From Bacillota bacterium (lineage in GTDB: Bacteria; Bacillota; Sulfobacillia; Sulfobacillales; Sulfobacillaceae), in NCBI GenBank assembly GCA_021821465.1, contig JAKACM010000044.1, forward strand, positions 1 to 35,007: a stretch of DNA of 35,007 nucleotides, read 5' to 3'. The notes under the pieces were generated by a model. That model was not told the DNA's origin. It saw nothing but the letters and a program-made list of their open reading frames with translations, and made no database searches. The translations under genes were made by a program, and so were the position numbers. Shown in pieces: positions 33,160 through 35,007 of the stretch. The first letter of the stretch is position 1, and each line of letters starts with the position of its first letter.

Positions 33160-33467
33160 TGTCAATTAATCAATTAGAAGAGAACATTGGCGATAACGTC
33201 GAGTGAATTTGCCGAAGACAGTAAATGTTCTTAGGGATAATGATCGCAATCTTGTCTGAAATGTGGTGTACGCTTTGATCCCTGGCACCACCAATTGCGC
33301 AAATTCATAAATGGATTAGCGCAATTGGTACAGGTCCAGGTGATCCATAATCCTGGAAAAGCCATGAGATTTTTTGCTATCCCTTCCCCATTGCCCCCCA
33401 TTTTCGGGTAGTATGGAATTTAAAAGAAAACGCGCCCCATATTTCCGCTCACAGGGGGAACATTATC

Positions 33468-34055
33468 ATGATTGCTTTAGCTGTTAATGACATTTCTCAA
33501 TTTTCCTATGACGATCAAGTCATATCTGTGGTCGTAAAATTTCGTTCCAAGGACTTAGTCTACTTGGAAATTCTCAATCAACAAGAAGACATGCATCTTC
33601 CGCCCCAGGCGGCCACAATTTTTCTGAATTGGCAGTGGGAATCGACCCTGTGGAGGCAAGCGGCTGTCATTGAACGTATCGATCAAGGTCCATCCCCTCT
33701 CATTATCGCCTCCACTCAGGGCGATCCTCAGGCCATAGAGAACCGGCGCAACCGCCGCTATCGATTGCGTATTCCGGTCTATATTCCGCAAGGACCTTTG
33801 AAGCTGAAGAAAATCGCCACCGAGACCGAAGACATCTCCGTCGATGGTCTTCGTTGCCTAGTTCCCATATCCTTCAAAGAGGACTCACGCATAGATTTCA
33901 CGCTGCAATTGCCGAATCGCAGCGTGAAGATATCCGGAATTGTGATCCGTTGCCAACCTGCTTCGGCTGCCGATATCTTCGAAATGGCCGTGCGCTTGTC
34001 CCCTGAGGGACACGACTACCATAAGCTTCGCAGCTATTTAGAAGCCCAGTCCTAG
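33468..34055 (+). CDS. PilZ-domain protein (c-di-GMP receptor)
   Basis: A 195-aa protein with an N-terminal YcgR-like beta domain (about 1-95) and a C-terminal PilZ domain. The c-di-GMP-binding signature is complete: RRNRRYRLRIPV (RxxxR) and, about 28 residues later, EDISVDGLRC (D/NxSxxG). It should bind c-di-GMP and alter motility, adhesion or secretion through a partner. CAGGGGG lies 9 nt upstream of ATG 33468. It stands alone. The EAL phosphodiesterase at 14284-15549 would lower the same second messenger, but no physical link is seen. Confidence 0.88.
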   Translation: MIALAVNDISQFSYDDQVISVVVKFRSKDLVYLEILNQQEDMHLPPQAATIFLNWQWESTLWRQAAVIERIDQGPSPLIIASTQGDPQAIENRRNRRYRLRIPVYIPQGPLKLKKIATETEDISVDGLRCLVPISFKEDSRIDFTLQLPNRSVKISGIVIRCQPASAADIFEMAVRLSPEGHDYHKLRSYLEAQS

Positions 34056-34096
34056 CATCATGGGGATGTATAGAATCAGATCTCGAATGGGATCCC

Positions 34097-34510
34097 ATGT
34101 GGATTACTCCTGAGACAAATTTGTCAAAGCCCATGAAGAAGCTAGCTGTTATATGGCCCGACCGGTTGTATGCCCGAGTGGCTCTGGGCCTGTCAGCAAC
34201 AGCCCGCGTCACCGTGGACGGCACACTGGCAAGCGTAGAGTACCGGCATGCAATCCCAACGCATCGATCCCTTAGTATTGAGTGCATGGACCCGTGACAT
34301 TGCCACCTGGCTGCCCTCGCTCACACGCCAGGAACACAGCCGCTATGTACGGCTGCAGTGGCCCCCCCGTCTGCGCTGGCTGAAGGTCTTCGCGATTTGG
34401 GGCACAACCCACCGAATCAGTCCTTGCTCGATGCCGTCTGGCAAGCCGATGTGGCGTTAGCGGACACTCCGGCGACAGAGCGGCAATGCGTCAGAAAAAT
34501 ATCCTTCTAA
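34097..34510 (+). pseudogene. Degenerate coding sequence, function unknown
   Basis: Protein-like stretches lie in shifted frames. DPLVLSAWTRDIATWLPSLT / RQEHSRYVRLQW is in one frame from 34248. LAEGLRDLGHNPPNQSLLDA / VWQADVALADTPATERQ continues in another frame from about 34378. A single indel near 34370 would join them. Upstream in-frame stops prevent a full gene. It may be a decayed mobile or accessory gene; the family is not recognised. Confidence 0.35.
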
Positions 34511-34755
34511 CGAAATGCCGAAATGCGGCATGAAAACTGTTTTAACAGTCATCAATCTTTATGATGTAGGAGGGGTTCCACCAGGTGGAGATCAAAGCCT
34601 TGGGGAATAGGCATCTATCTGAAGTGCAGGATGGTGACGATACGGTCGTTCTTCAGTAGTCTCAGACTTCCCCAGATGGTGAAGATCACTGCTCCCAAAT
34701 CGGCCAAATAGTACCATGTTAGCAGAAATTTCCTGTGGCGGGTAAAAAATAAGCC

Positions 34756-34785
34756 TGTGGACAAATGTTGATAACCTGTGGATAA
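34756..34785 (+). promoter_or_regulatory. Cluster of three DnaA-box-like 9-mers
   Basis: TGTGGACAA (34756), TGTTGATAA (34766) and TGTGGATAA (34777) lie head to tail at 10- and 11-bp steps. The last is the exact complement of the DnaA consensus TTATCCACA; the other two differ by one base each. AT-rich DNA follows. Between this and 34510 I see no gene except a weak minus-strand frame 34615-34764 (49 aa, one hydrophobic segment). Confidence 0.5.
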
Positions 34786-34887
34786 TTATAATGAAAGAAT
34801 GTGGGTATCATTAGCTATTCGGGAGCTTGTCATTTCCCCGCAACTATGTTACAAATAATTTATGCGCCATAGTGAGGAGGACACCCG

Positions 34888-35007
34888 ATGACTACCCAAA
34901 CTGTTTGGGACTTGCCCGTGCTGACTGTCGATCAACCGAATCCCCGCTGGGTGAATGACCGCTGTCGGCTCGAACCGGCTTGGAACGAAACACGGGTGTA
35001 CATCGGC
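34888..35007 (+). CDS. Partial gene at the right edge, function unknown
   Basis: ATG 34888 has GAGGAGG 7 nt upstream and opens 40 codons that run off the window (MTTQTVWDLPVLTVDQPNPR, then WVNDRCRLEPAWNETRVYIG). No membrane segment or signal peptide is seen, and the residues match no family I know. The DnaA-box-like cluster 100 bp upstream raises the possibility of a replication-linked gene, but that is only context. Confidence 0.55.
   Translation, partial: MTTQTVWDLPVLTVDQPNPRWVNDRCRLEPAWNETRVYIG

Noticed and set aside
1..35007. CRISPR array, tRNA or rRNA genes
   Set aside because: No regularly spaced repeat set, cloverleaf or rRNA-like sequence was seen on either strand.

Overview
The window looks like chromosomal DNA from a thermophilic or acidophilic Gram-positive bacterium, most likely Sulfobacillus or a close relative. 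This is an inference from three things: roughly half-GC composition, strong AGGAGG-type ribosome sites with many GTG/TTG starts, and the gene mix (C-P lyase, ECF transporter, IS200/IS605 debris, c-di-GMP proteins). No rRNA, tRNA or CRISPR array was seen.

Left part (1-8.6 kb, mostly minus strand): a tightly overlapping phosphonate C-P lyase operon phnG-H-I-J-K-L. phnL is cut off before its Walker B region, next to a strong terminator hairpin. Upstream lie an 865-bp element with 34-bp terminal inverted repeats, a phosphonate-associated hexapeptide transferase, and a truncated GNAT acetyltransferase. This looks like a phosphonate island in decay.

Middle (8.6-17.5 kb): an ECF sigma factor operon (sigma, a membrane-anchored likely anti-sigma protein, a DUF4349 membrane protein) with a candidate autoregulatory promoter; a secreted protein whose signal peptide lacks a start codon; IS200/IS605-like hairpins; a histidine phosphatase; an EAL-GAF c-di-GMP phosphodiesterase with no normal start codon; and an amino-acid permease that seems to start at CTG behind a hairpin.

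17.6-23.7 kb: a macro-domain protein, a membrane-anchored protein, a thioredoxin-reductase-like flavoprotein without the CxxC, an IS200/IS605 3' end, a HAAS-type membrane protein, an N-terminally broken Fic protein and a Uma2-family nuclease.

23.8-32.1 kb is the best preserved block. An OmpR-type response regulator and its kinase lie behind three tandem 11-bp repeats and a promoter. Next comes a small Cys-rich protein and an unusual transporter operon: a family-1 substrate-binding lipoprotein, a YkoE-like membrane S component, a two-TM small protein, a fused double EcfA ATPase and EcfT. ECF importers normally have no extracellular binding protein, so this is the most interesting system here. 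A HAD phosphatase follows.

Right end (32.1-35 kb): a frameshifted TnpB whose catalytic Glu is mutated but whose omega-RNA-like 3' region looks intact, a PilZ protein (c-di-GMP receptor, partner in theme to the EAL protein), degenerate sequence, and three phased DnaA-box-like 9-mers in front of a partial gene running off the edge.
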